From positions 1-39,713 of the forward strand of contig JAHZKP010000104.1 of assembly GCA_022600345.1 (NCBI GenBank): DNA of 39,713 bases. Direction: 5' to 3'. Shown here piece after piece: positions 32,838 to 39,713 of the stretch. A program made the position numbers and the translations under genes. Source of the DNA: Alphaproteobacteria bacterium (GTDB taxonomy: Bacteria > Pseudomonadota > Alphaproteobacteria > Rhizobiales > Hyphomicrobiaceae). The stretch's first letter is position 1. Each line of letters begins with the position of its first letter. Below the pieces are notes generated by a model. That model was not told the DNA's origin and ran no database searches. It was given only the letters and a program-made list of their open reading frames with translations.

Positions 32838-34442
32838 ATGACGATTGAAGCAGTCATGCACGTTGCGCTCGGCTTTCTGGTCGCCGCATTCGCGCTTTTC
32901 CTGATCCTGCCGGCCTACAAGCGGCGGACGGTGCGGCTGACCTCGGAAGCCATCAAGCGTTCGATGCCGCTGACGGAAGCGGAAATCCGGGCCGACAAAG
33001 ACCGGCTGCGGGCCGACTACGTGCTGGCCATCCACGAACTGGAAAGCAAGCTTGAAAAGGCGACCCTGGCGCATGCACGCCAGAGGGTGGAAATCAATCG
33101 CCGGGATGCTGCTATCAGCGGACTGGAAGGCGATATCGAGCGCATGCGCGGCTCGCTGGAAGAGCACGAGAACGCGCATCGGGTTCTGGAACAGACGATC
33201 ATGGATCGTTTGCCGCGAGTTGAAAGCCGGCTTGCCGAAGCCCGGCGGCTGATTTTGCAGCGCGACCGGGAAATCGCCCAGCTTTCGCAGACCGCTCAAA
33301 TGCAGGCCAAGGGGCTGGAAGAAGCCAACCAGATCAACACCAAGAACCGTGACGAAATCCTGCGGCTCAATGCGGCGCTGGCGACCCGGACGGCGCGCGG
33401 CCGCGATAGTTACGGCGATGACCGGCAGGACGGCGAAGTGGCGTTGCGCACCGAAATCGAGGCCTTGCGGGCGAAGACCCGGGAGCAGTCGTCGATGGTT
33501 GCGCGGCTGCAAGGGTTGCTTGGGCGGACCGGCGCGCGGGTTGGTATTGGCGGCGAAGGAATCCGGTTCGATGCCGATATTGCCGGCGCGGGCACTGTTG
33601 GCGGCGATGACGAGCCGTTGGGCCTGCGCAGCTCGGATGAGGAGATTGCGCGGCTGAGAAGTGCTTTGGCGCAAGCCGAAGCGACGCTTAGTTCGCTGCA
33701 AAGTTCGGCGGATGTGGGCAGCGAGACCATGCAACGGCTGAAATCCGAGATTGCGGGATTGCGCACCAGCAACGAGGACAAGGACGCCGAACTGCGCCGT
33801 CTCAGCGCTGAGTTGATGGCCTACAAGGATGCCGAGCGCGACGACAAAGGCTTGCGCGAAGGCAAGACGGCGATGCGGGCAAAGATCGCGTCACTGGATT
33901 CGCAGACCCGCGAGCAGACCGAGATCATCCAGCGACTGCGTGCAGAAATTGCTGCCGCCAACGAGCGGACTGCGCGACAGGCGGCCCACTTTACCGAAGA
34001 GCTGCGCCGGCTGGGAGCTGGAACATACCAGACTTCGGCGTCGCCGCGTCGCACCGGCAATGAGCCAGCAGGCCGGCGCTCTCTGACCGACCGCATCAAT
34101 GAAGTTGGTCCTATCGCTGCGCGGTCAGAGCCGGGCGGACGGGGTCAGGGTCATGCCGCCCGATCAGGCGATGCACCGGTTGATCGCGAGCGGGCATCGG
34201 GTTTCATGCGGGCATTGGGTGGTGGCAACGGTCGCGGCAGCGACGGTCCGGTGGACCGGTCTGCCCGACCGGCGATGGCGGCGAGCGCCAGCCTGGATGC
34301 ATCAAGCGAAGTTGCAGGCGAGCCGGTTCCAGAGACAGCCGAAGCTGTCAGTGGTGCTGAGGCGCCCAAGCCGACAGGCAATCCAACCCCGCGCCGCGGT
34401 GGTCTTTTGGAGCGCATCACACGGGCCGATCGGTCGGATTAG
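32838..34442 (+). CDS. Membrane-anchored coiled-coil protein
   Basis: 534 aa from ATG 32838, which has GGGGGCGGAGG upstream. One N-terminal membrane segment (about residues 6-25, VMHVALGFLVAAFALFLILPAY) is followed by RRTVRLTSEAIKRSMPLTEAEIRADKDRLRADY and then long Glu/Arg/Leu/Ala-rich heptad-like helices to about residue 410. The C-terminal 120 residues are Gly/Pro/Arg/Ser-rich and ends in LLERITRADRSD. The N-terminal TM is probably oriented with the coiled coil in the cytoplasm, since basic residues follow it. Such proteins are conserved in this order but unnamed. Function unknown. Confidence 0.8.
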   Translation: MTIEAVMHVALGFLVAAFALFLILPAYKRRTVRLTSEAIKRSMPLTEAEIRADKDRLRADYVLAIHELESKLEKATLAHARQRVEINRRDAAISGLEGDIERMRGSLEEHENAHRVLEQTIMDRLPRVESRLAEARRLILQRDREIAQLSQTAQMQAKGLEEANQINTKNRDEILRLNAALATRTARGRDSYGDDRQDGEVALRTEIEALRAKTREQSSMVARLQGLLGRTGARVGIGGEGIRFDADIAGAGTVGGDDEPLGLRSSDEEIARLRSALAQAEATLSSLQSSADVGSETMQRLKSEIAGLRTSNEDKDAELRRLSAELMAYKDAERDDKGLREGKTAMRAKIASLDSQTREQTEIIQRLRAEIAAANERTARQAAHFTEELRRLGAGTYQTSASPRRTGNEPAGRRSLTDRINEVGPIAARSEPGGRGQGHAARSGDAPVDRERASGFMRALGGGNGRGSDGPVDRSARPAMAASASLDASSEVAGEPVPETAEAVSGAEAPKPTGNPTPRRGGLLERITRADRSD

Positions 34443-34562
34443 GCGGCGCGTGTAAGGGCTGAGGGAACGTGGGCTCGGCGTTGTCTGGGATAAGCGGGCA
34501 AATCCGGCCATTCGATTTAGCGAAATGCAACGATGAAGATCCGGACCAAAGTTGACACTGCC

Positions 34563-35102
34563 TCACCGCGTTTCCAGGCTGACCGCCTGGCAAATGAGTG
34601 CTCCTGCATTGGCGACCTGATAAAGTGGTCGCGGAGGGCGGCTCGCTATATCGATTTTACGCCGCACCCAATGCCTTGCCTGTAACTGCTTCAGAGATTG
34701 TGACAGTGCGCGATCGGTGATCGACACCAGATCGTTCTTGATGTCTGAGAAGTATCGAGGTTCCCGACTCGCGACCAGAACAGGAATGGTCCAGGCCCGC
34801 CGGAGCAAAGTGTGTTCGGCGGTTCGGGGCACCGCTGCCTTGATCTTGTCTGCGATGATCGCAATCTCCACTCCCTTTGGTGTCAACCGGTACTCGGGCC
34901 GCAGCGGATGGCCGTGCCCAGGGTTTCTTTCCAGAAGCTTCAGATCGAGTAGATGCTGCAGGCTCTGGGTGAATGCAGTCCGACTCGCCCCCGAAGCCGA
35001 CAGAAGCGAAACCTGACGGCCCGGCGTACCGCTATGCATCAGCGCAAGGATGCTTAGCGACCAAGCACGTGACGTGACCTTGACAAGCATATTCATGTCC
35101 AT
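34563..35102 (-). CDS. Tandem winged-helix (HxlR/MarR-like) regulator
   Basis: 179 aa. It has two similar winged-helix halves: residues 8-80 (SRAWSLSILALM, SRTAFTQSLQHLLDLKLLERN, PEYRLTPKGVEI) and 98-172 (RRAWTIPVLVA, TDRALSQSLKQLQARHWVRR, PPRPLYQVANAG). Each carries the HxlR-like W-x-x-x-I/V-L helix, recognition helix and wing. A single-chain duplicated HxlR is unusual since these proteins normally dimerise. It is divergent, 41 bases away, from a VOC protein that it may regulate. The intervening DNA is AT-rich, unlike the rest of the window. Ligand unknown. Confidence 0.85.
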   Translation of the reverse strand: MDMNMLVKVTSRAWSLSILALMHSGTPGRQVSLLSASGASRTAFTQSLQHLLDLKLLERNPGHGHPLRPEYRLTPKGVEIAIIADKIKAAVPRTAEHTLLRRAWTIPVLVASREPRYFSDIKNDLVSITDRALSQSLKQLQARHWVRRKIDIASRPPRPLYQVANAGALICQAVSLETR

Positions 35103-35143
35103 AAAGTATAGTATATATATTTAGTGATGTAGGGGGAAGCGTC
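35103..35143. promoter_or_regulatory. Shared AT-rich divergent promoter
   Basis: This 41-base gap is the only DNA between two divergent genes. It contains TATAGTATATATATTTAG, an AT-rich patch with overlapping direct and inverted TATA repeats that fit both -10 elements and a regulator binding site. GGGGGA at 35132-35137 is the ribosome binding site for the VOC gene. Confidence 0.55.
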
Positions 35144-35521
35144 ATGCCTATCGTTTCGTTGGATAATACGATCACCTTTGCAATCTCGGTGCGAGATCGG
35201 CACGGTAGCGCTAAATGGTACAAAGACATGCTGGGGTTCGAACTCATTCATCATGTCGATGAAGCAGGCTGGAGCGAGATGATGACAAAAACTGACGGTG
35301 TGACCCTGGGATTGGGCGAGCATACCGAACCAGTTCCAGGAAACGCCGTTCCTGTGTTCGGGGTCGGGAACATCGCCACGGCTCGGAAGGATCTGGAAAC
35401 GGCTGGCGTTAAGTTCGATGGTGAAACTATCGTGGTCGAGGGCATGGTTAGTACGGCAACTTTCTACGACCCCGATGGGAACGCATTGATGCTGGCTCAA
35501 GATCTGACAGGTGAAGGCTGA
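35144..35521 (+). CDS. VOC-family (glyoxalase-like) protein
   Basis: 125 aa with the two beta-alpha-beta-beta-beta modules of the vicinal oxygen chelate fold. Family signatures are SVRDRHGSAKWYKDMLGFELIHH in the first module and VFGVGNIATARKDLETAGVKF with TATFYDPDGNALMLAQD in the second. Metal-ligand candidates are Asp or His in the first strand, His in IHH and the C-terminal residues before MLAQD. Members act as dioxygenases, lyases, or antibiotic-binding proteins; the substrate is unknown. It is divergent from a tandem winged-helix regulator, hinting at an inducible detoxification unit. Confidence 0.87.
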   Translation: MPIVSLDNTITFAISVRDRHGSAKWYKDMLGFELIHHVDEAGWSEMMTKTDGVTLGLGEHTEPVPGNAVPVFGVGNIATARKDLETAGVKFDGETIVVEGMVSTATFYDPDGNALMLAQDLTGEG

Positions 35522-35669
35522 CACGATTGATGCATTCAACAGCTTGCTAGCCGGATTCGGCTGCAGAGGCTCATTCGCGGCCCTGTTCGGTCGGCGTTGG
35601 TCACGGCCGGTTGTGGGGTGAATGCGGCTTCGCATCCGCATCATGTGTTACCGCTACCGTGCACACGAG

Positions 35670-37349
35670 TTACCGCCGACCAAATATCCGGGACAGCCAG
35701 CCGCGTTTTGGTGGTGGTGGGGTGGATTGCCAGGCAGATGCTGCATCTGGAATCGTTGAGCCTGCCGAAGTGATTGCGGCTGCCCGATCCACGGTGGCGT
35801 GAATCTCAGGGACGCTGGCAGTGGGCTCAGGTGGTTGGACCTGGGCTTTCAGTTCGGCTGCGACCTGGTCTGCATTTCCGGTCCACTCAATCCATCTTTT
35901 GGTGCGGATAAGCGGCAGGCGGGTGAGGTCTGGATTGCCGACCATCAGGGCGATAACGCGCTTGTTGCCGGAGACCTCAAGGGCCAATGCCGTATTGACC
36001 TCTTCGAGCGGCCATTCCTTGGTCACCGAGTTGGGGGTGATGATGGCCAGCACAGTTCGCGAAGCCCCAAGTGCTGTGTTGATTTTCGAAGTGAAACTCT
36101 GGCCGAAGCCGATGTGTTCTTCATCCAGGAATGCCTTGATGCCCAAACGGTTGCAGGCCTCAAAGACCGGGCGGGCGATGGCGGCTTTATCTTCGCTGGC
36201 ATGCGATATGAAGACTTCGTAGTCGTCGGCGCCAAACACCATCTGGCGCAGAAACTTCGATGGGTTGGGATCGAGTTCGAGGACCTGCGAGCATAGCTTC
36301 AAGAACAGCGGGTCATCCGGGCCGCGCACCATTTTGATGAAGGACAGGTTGCCGTAGACGATATTGCGGAAGCTTGCCGCGGGGTTATCTGGTGGCGAGT
36401 TTCTACGGCTGCCGCGGTATTTGTGGAAGTGTTCGTAGCCGGCGGAATCGATGCCGAATTTTCGCCAGGCATGCAGCATGGCGCGCAGCTTACGGATGCG
36501 TTTGCGCTCGATGTTGACGCGTTCGTTGACGCAAAGGCCGGTGACGGATTGGTGGAAGTGGTGGCCCTGGATGCGGACCTTGCGCTCGTTGACCTGAAAA
36601 CCCGACAAGATGATCGCCTGTTCCAGCGCGTCGCCGATGGAGACCTTGAAGCCGCCGCCGGAGATCGGCTCGCGGACGGCGATTGAGGGTGGGAATTGTG
36701 CCAGGTTGGTCGATAGGGTGATGTCGTCGGCGTAGCGCGAATAGGTCAGGCGGTTCTGGCGGGCGAGGCGTAATAGCCTGCGATCAAGCGTGGCGGCGAT
36801 GAAATTCGACAGGATCGGCGAGGTGGGCGCGCCCTGGGGCAGGCCGTTGCGGTAGGTGACGATCTGGGCGCAAACGGAGGCGGCGGCAGGCCCCATGTCG
36901 AAAGGCGGTTTCATCAACAGGCCGCGTATCCGGCCGAAGTTGATCGAGGGGAAGAAGTCTTTCAGGTCGACGTTCAAAACCCATCGTTTGCCGGTGTGAT
37001 CGGCTGCGTTGCTGGTGACGCTGCGGCCATCGATAAAGCCGTGGGCATTGGGGTGGGCGCGATAGAGGGCCTTGAAGTCGGGCAGCAACTTGTCTTGCAG
37101 TTCACGCACCAGGCCGACTGGTGCATGGATCTGGCGCATGCCGCCGGTGCGTTTGGGGATCTCGAAGTGGCGGTATCGCGCGCCCTCGTTCTCGTTGTAG
37201 AGCGTGCGGGTCATGCGGTAGTTGGGGACGCCCAGATAGCGGGCGAGGTGGTGGGATTCACTCAACGGCTGGCCATGCAAGCGCAGGATGGTTTGCGGCT
37301 CCGGCTGGTCGTTGATTTCAGTTGGTGATTGATCCCCGGTATCAGACAT
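35670..37349 (-). CDS. Retron reverse transcriptase fused to a TIR domain
   Basis: 559 aa. The reverse transcriptase occupies about residues 40-340: fingers YRHFEIPKRTGGMRQIHAP, GFIDGRSV, the retron region-X motif NAxxH as NAADH (114-118), palm VLNVDLKDFFPSI, LPQGAPTSPILSN, catalytic YADD at 206-209, and the retron region-Y VTG at 269-271 (SVTGLCVNERVNI). From about 376 a TIR domain begins (YEVFISHASEDKAAIARPVFEACNRLGIKAFLDE) and includes the Trp-Glu region TKEWPLEEVN (W446, E449/E450), where the NADase Glu lies in active TIRs. Retron-TIR fusions act in phage defence, the TIR probably depleting NAD+ when the RT-msDNA guard is disturbed. A basic tail ends in KRGWLSRIFGRR. The candidate msr-msd lies directly upstream. 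Confidence 0.92.
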   Translation of the reverse strand: MSDTGDQSPTEINDQPEPQTILRLHGQPLSESHHLARYLGVPNYRMTRTLYNENEGARYRHFEIPKRTGGMRQIHAPVGLVRELQDKLLPDFKALYRAHPNAHGFIDGRSVTSNAADHTGKRWVLNVDLKDFFPSINFGRIRGLLMKPPFDMGPAAASVCAQIVTYRNGLPQGAPTSPILSNFIAATLDRRLLRLARQNRLTYSRYADDITLSTNLAQFPPSIAVREPISGGGFKVSIGDALEQAIILSGFQVNERKVRIQGHHFHQSVTGLCVNERVNIERKRIRKLRAMLHAWRKFGIDSAGYEHFHKYRGSRRNSPPDNPAASFRNIVYGNLSFIKMVRGPDDPLFLKLCSQVLELDPNPSKFLRQMVFGADDYEVFISHASEDKAAIARPVFEACNRLGIKAFLDEEHIGFGQSFTSKINTALGASRTVLAIITPNSVTKEWPLEEVNTALALEVSGNKRVIALMVGNPDLTRLPLIRTKRWIEWTGNADQVAAELKAQVQPPEPTASVPEIHATVDRAAAITSAGSTIPDAASAWQSTPPPPKRGWLSRIFGRR

Positions 37350-37453
37350 CCCGCCCCTCGAACCTTACCAAACCAGGGGTCGTGACCCCTGGTTTAAAGT
37401 TACCGTTTGTTTTTCTGCCGCAGGATCGACAGCAGACGTAGAAGGGCGGGATG
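37347..37453 (-). ncRNA. Candidate retron msr-msd RNA
   Basis: A perfect 10-bp inverted repeat, CATCCCGCCC on the minus strand at the 5' end (plus 37444-37453) and GGGCGGGATG at the 3' end (plus 37347-37356), brackets 87 bases. These would be the a1 and a2 arms. Inside is a perfect 11-bp hairpin with loop CACG (plus 37370-37395), which fits the msd stem, and a smaller TCTGC/GCAGA hairpin nearer the 5' end, which could be msr. The element ends inside the RT start codon, as a2 overlaps ATG. About 107 nt is short for a retron RNA, and the branching G cannot be assigned by eye. Confidence 0.6.
37370..37395 (-). repeat. Perfect 11-bp hairpin, proposed msd stem
   Basis: Bases 37370-37380 pair perfectly with 37385-37395 around a 4-base loop. 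It lies 20-45 bases upstream of the RT start on the coding strand. There is no T-run on the minus-strand side, so terminator function is unlikely. In retrons the msd hairpin sits just before the a2 arm, as here. Confidence 0.8.
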
Positions 37454-37571
37454 CCGATCTGGTGAGCGCCAAAATAACGCATTGCTGGCAAGTATTGTCG
37501 CGAGAGCGCGCGAAATTGTGGCATGAATGCACGGGGTAGCGAAGTTGCGGGTCGTGCATGTAGAAACAGGC

Positions 37572-38027
37572 CTACTGCTGAGCGGTTTCAATGCGCAGCC
37601 GGCGAGTAATCTGGCCGGTTGCTGTGTTGATGATCACGATTTCCTGGCCTTTGTCGCTCTGGTAGTGAATGGCAAGGGTGTCCGGCCCGGTTGCGATGTG
37701 TTTGACCGTAGCACCAGAGGGCAGCGTCAGGTCGGGCAGATCGGCGCCGGCGGGCAAGGCGTTAGGTTGCGCTGCTGGCAAGCGTGCGGCGTGGTTGACG
37801 GACTTTGTTGAAGCGGTCTGTTGGTCGGGGGCCTCGAGGACGAGGTAGGCAATGCGGGCTGCGACGGCTGCCAGGCCGGCCAGCAGGACTATGCCCAGGA
37901 CCACGACGACGATTTGCAGGCGCCGCACCATTTTTGGATGCTGAAGACCGGTGAGGCCGGCGGCTGCATCGGTTGAGGGTTGCGCGGTCTTTGCGCCGGA
38001 CTGTTTTTCAGTGTCGGATATCGTCAT
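37572..38027 (-). CDS. DUF6476-family membrane protein
   Basis: 151 aa. One membrane segment at about residues 36-60 (LQIVVVVLGIVLLAGLAAVAARIAYLVL) follows a short basic segment (MVRRL). The periplasmic tail is short, with a Pro/Ala linker and a beta-rich end (VKHIATGPDTLAIHYQSDKGQEIVIINTATGQITRRLRIE). The layout and position beside rluD match DUF6476 proteins of alphaproteobacteria, whose function is unknown. It is divergent from rluD, 50 bases away. The retron gene lies downstream in the same orientation. A 7-bp stem (37527-37533 with 37553-37559) after its stop may be a 3' end hairpin. Confidence 0.82.
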   Translation of the reverse strand: MTISDTEKQSGAKTAQPSTDAAAGLTGLQHPKMVRRLQIVVVVLGIVLLAGLAAVAARIAYLVLEAPDQQTASTKSVNHAARLPAAQPNALPAGADLPDLTLPSGATVKHIATGPDTLAIHYQSDKGQEIVIINTATGQITRRLRIETAQQ

Positions 38028-38077
38028 CTATTCGGTGCCCCGAAGTGTGGGTTTGATGAAGTTGAAGGGAGCGGCGG

Positions 38078-39088
38078 TTGGGCGAATCCATATGCGAAGT
38101 GCGCGCCGGCGAGGATGACGCCGGTGTCAGGGTCGATCGCTGGCTTGCTGAAAATATTCCAGGGCTCAGCCGGTCCCGCATCCAGACGTTGATCAAGGCG
38201 GGCGAGGTCCGTTCAGGCGCGGCGACGATAGGCGACGTGGGGGAGCGGGTCAAACCGGGGCGGATCTATTCGGTCTGCGTGCCCGAGGCGCTCGATCCGG
38301 AGCCTGCGGGCGAGGATATCGCGCTGGATGTGGTTTTTGAGGATGCGCACCTGATCGTCATCAACAAGCCTGCCGGTCTGGTGGTCCATCCCGCGCCCGG
38401 CCACAGCTCGGGGACATTGGTGAATGCGCTGATCGCTCATTGCGGGGAGAGCCTGTCTGGCATCGGTGGCGTTAAGCGGCCGGGGATCGTGCACCGGCTG
38501 GATAAGGATACGTCCGGATTGTTGGTGGTGGCCAAGACCGATTCTGCGCATCAGGCGCTGTCCGATCAGTTCGCCGAACATGGACGCGATGGCCGATTGC
38601 ATCGCGCCTATCTGGCTTTGGCGTGGGGCGTGCCGGAGCGCCCCAGCGGGGTGATCGACGCGCCGTTGGGTCGTAGCCAGGCGAACCGCAAGAAGATGGC
38701 GGTGGTGTCTGAGAAACTCGGGCGGCAGGCGCGCACGCACTATAACCTGGTGGACGCCTATGATGGGAGCGATGTTAAGGGCGTGGCCTCACTGATGCGG
38801 ATGGAATTGGAGACCGGACGGACGCATCAGATCAGGGTGCACCTGGCGCACATCCGGCATCCGGTGATGGGCGATCCGGTTTATGGAACCGGTTTCAAGG
38901 CAAGCGCGCGGTTGTTGGGGGCTGAGGCGCGCTGGGCGCTGGGGTCGCTCAGGCGGCAGGCGTTGCATGCGGCAGAGTTGGGTTTTGAGCACCCCGCGAG
39001 CGGTGAGCCGCTGCGCTTCGAAGCCCAGATGCCAGCGGATATGCAGCGGCTGGTGGATGCGCTTGGGACTGCAAAGAGCGCGGTTTAA
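38078..39088 (+). CDS. rluD: RluA-family 23S rRNA pseudouridine synthase (RluD)
   Basis: 336 aa, starting at TTG 38078 with AAGGGAG eight bases upstream. An S4 RNA-binding domain covers about residues 14-75 (DRWLAENIPGLSRSRIQTLIKAGEV). The synthase domain has the catalytic GIVHRLDKDTSGLLVVAKT motif, with Asp in HRLD, then RKKMAVV and the C-terminal LETGRTHQIRVHLAHIRHPVMGDPVYG. In E. coli RluD makes pseudouridines in helix 69 of 23S rRNA. It precedes rpoH, a common arrangement in this bacterial group, and is divergent from the DUF6476 gene. Confidence 0.95.
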   Translation: MGESICEVRAGEDDAGVRVDRWLAENIPGLSRSRIQTLIKAGEVRSGAATIGDVGERVKPGRIYSVCVPEALDPEPAGEDIALDVVFEDAHLIVINKPAGLVVHPAPGHSSGTLVNALIAHCGESLSGIGGVKRPGIVHRLDKDTSGLLVVAKTDSAHQALSDQFAEHGRDGRLHRAYLALAWGVPERPSGVIDAPLGRSQANRKKMAVVSEKLGRQARTHYNLVDAYDGSDVKGVASLMRMELETGRTHQIRVHLAHIRHPVMGDPVYGTGFKASARLLGAEARWALGSLRRQALHAAELGFEHPASGEPLRFEAQMPADMQRLVDALGTAKSAV

Positions 39089-39159
39089 TCGGTCCATACG
39101 GCCGGAAAAAAATTTGAACCGACCGGGGCATTGCAACGTTAACATTTCGACGGTGCAGT

Positions 39160-39192
39160 CACGCTCAGATCGCGAAATCGCGATCAAGCGTG
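39160..39192. promoter_or_regulatory. Long imperfect palindrome between rluD and rpoH
   Basis: CACGCT (39160-39165) pairs with AGCGTG (39187-39192), and the inner GATCGCGA (39168-39175) pairs with TCGCGATC (39178-39185) around AA. Only the short CA versus A bases beside the inner stem do not match. There is no T-run. It could be a transcription end for rluD or a dimer protein operator for rpoH. Confidence 0.5.
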
Positions 39193-39385
39193 CTTTGAAA
39201 GGGTCGGTTTCGTTGCGCTATCGGTGTGAGCGGCTGCACTCGGTTTGCGGCATTTCAGGGCATTTGATCCCCGTCTGTTCTGGAATTGCCACAATTGGAT
39301 AGTTATATATCCGGCTGCTTTTGGTGCACTGCGGGATTTCCGCAGTCTGGACCGGGCAGCGAAGCGAGCAGCAGGAAGGCAAATA

Positions 39386-39433
39386 GAGACCCAAGCGAGC
39401 CACGCCCCTTAGCCAGGGCAGGACCTTGGGCTC
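39386..39433 (+). promoter_or_regulatory. Leader hairpin before rpoH
   Basis: GAG (39386-39388) and CCCAAG (39390-39395) pair with CTTGGG (39425-39430) and CTC (39431-39433), with one bulged A, and an inner GCCC (39404-39407) pairs with GGGC (39416-39419). The hairpin ends 17 bases before the ATG, leaving the ribosome binding site GAGGA free. An RNA thermometer would normally hide it, so a different role is possible. Confidence 0.45.
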
Positions 39434-39450
39434 ATTTCACGAGGATAATC

Positions 39451-39713
39451 ATGGCGTCGAAATCTTTACCATCAGTCGGACTGGGCTCCGCCGGGCTGTC
39501 GCGGTATCTCGACGATATCCGCAAGTTCCCAATGCTGGAGCCCAATGAAGAATACATGCTGGCCAAGAGCTGGCTATCGCATGGCGACAGCGATGCGGCA
39601 CACAAGCTTGTCACCTCGCACCTGCGTCTGGTGGCGAAAATCGCGATGGGTTATCGCGGTTACGGCTTGCCTATCGGTGAGGTGATCTCGGAAGGGAATG
39701 TCGGCTTGATGCA
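39451..39713 (+). CDS. rpoH: RNA polymerase sigma-32 factor RpoH (5' part)
   Basis: Partial; runs off the right edge after 87 codons. The start ATG has GAGGATAATC before it. The sequence MASKSLPSVGLGSAGLSRYLDDIRKF is followed by PMLEPNEEYMLAKSW (region 1.2) and HKLVTSHLRLVAKIAMGYRGYGLPIGEVISEGNVGLM (start of region 2), which is typical of RpoH rather than RpoD. RpoH directs heat-shock gene transcription. Alphaproteobacteria often have more than one RpoH; this is probably the one linked to rluD. Leader hairpin and palindrome upstream may control it. Confidence 0.95.
   Translation, partial: MASKSLPSVGLGSAGLSRYLDDIRKFPMLEPNEEYMLAKSWLSHGDSDAAHKLVTSHLRLVAKIAMGYRGYGLPIGEVISEGNVGLM

Larger units (their letters stand above)
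39089..39450 (+). promoter_or_regulatory. rpoH upstream region
   Basis: 362 bases with no ORF of note. It holds an imperfect palindrome at 39160-39192, an AT-rich patch around 39301-39310 that may be promoter DNA, and a structured leader hairpin at 39386-39433. No consensus sigma-32 promoter was found. The region probably contains the main rpoH promoter and control elements. Confidence 0.5.

Noticed and set aside
37342-37524. A 60-codon minus-strand ORF with CxxC-type residues that overlaps the retron RT start by 8 bases.
   Set aside because: It coincides with the proposed msr-msd RNA, has no ribosome binding site and no family resemblance. Overlap with the ATG is more simply explained by the a2 arm.
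37527-37559. A 7-bp stem downstream of the DUF6476 gene considered as an intrinsic terminator or as part of the retron RNA.
   Set aside because: No T-run follows the stem and the loop is 19 bases; it lies outside the a1/a2 repeat. Left as a possible 3' end hairpin only.
1-39713. CRISPR array.
   Set aside because: No regularly spaced direct repeats with unique spacers were seen. The only tandem units (11822-11919) are palindromes in three irregular copies.

Overview
The window looks like chromosomal DNA of an alphaproteobacterium of the order Hyphomicrobiales, perhaps near Hyphomicrobium or Filomicrobium. The evidence is GC-rich sequence, a DUF1134 (EipA-type) envelope protein, the phosphotransferase ChpT, a candidate CtrA box, RNase E with an acidic insertion in its S1 domain and a C-terminal GWW motif, and the gene orders rne / amiC-mrcA-prfB, panB-TPR-bamB-der and DUF6476 / rluD-rpoH. 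The genus is inference; there is no rRNA or tRNA here to test it.

Layout. 1-496: no certain gene, but a strong plus-strand terminator. 497-3982: rne on the minus strand, behind a long divergent leader. 4797-9013: cell-wall genes amiC and mrcA. 9058-11262: a small hypothetical gene, prfB with a programmed +1 frameshift, and a lone cyclic-nucleotide-binding domain. 11263-11997: gene-free, with dispersed and tandem palindromic repeats. 12034-14791: three SAM-dependent methyltransferase genes (RlmI-like, TrmH/SpoU and a PRMT-like protein). 14818-19022: a membrane hypothetical, NnrU, a two-TM beta-rich protein and a double-domain L,D-transpeptidase. 19535-24679: panB, a TPR membrane protein, a BamB-like lipoprotein and der. 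24828-28242: holC and rlmJ among four small exported proteins. 28299-29812: a FetAB-type ABC exporter. 29953-34442: a response regulator, chpT, an EipA-family protein and a coiled-coil membrane protein. 34563-37453: accessory genes, namely a tandem winged-helix regulator with a divergent VOC protein, and a retron. 37572-39713: DUF6476 protein, rluD and the 5' part of rpoH.

How the genes fit together. Much of the window is housekeeping: RNA decay and modification (rne, rlmJ, rluD and the methyltransferases), peptidoglycan synthesis and remodelling (amiC, mrcA, L,D-transpeptidase), envelope assembly (TPR protein, BamB-like, EipA-like) and cell-cycle signalling (chpT with a receiver). A full CtrA consensus box in front of amiC may connect the cell-cycle genes to the wall genes.

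The most interesting system is the retron at 35670-37453. Its reverse transcriptase carries the retron-specific NAxxH and VTG motifs and is fused to a TIR domain, so effector and RT are one protein. The DNA just upstream has a perfect 10-bp inverted repeat enclosing a perfect 11-bp hairpin, which fits an msr-msd RNA. A second possible defence gene is the solitary two-TM beta-rich protein at 16500-17231, which resembles Cap15/S-2TMbeta effectors but has no visible cyclase neighbour.
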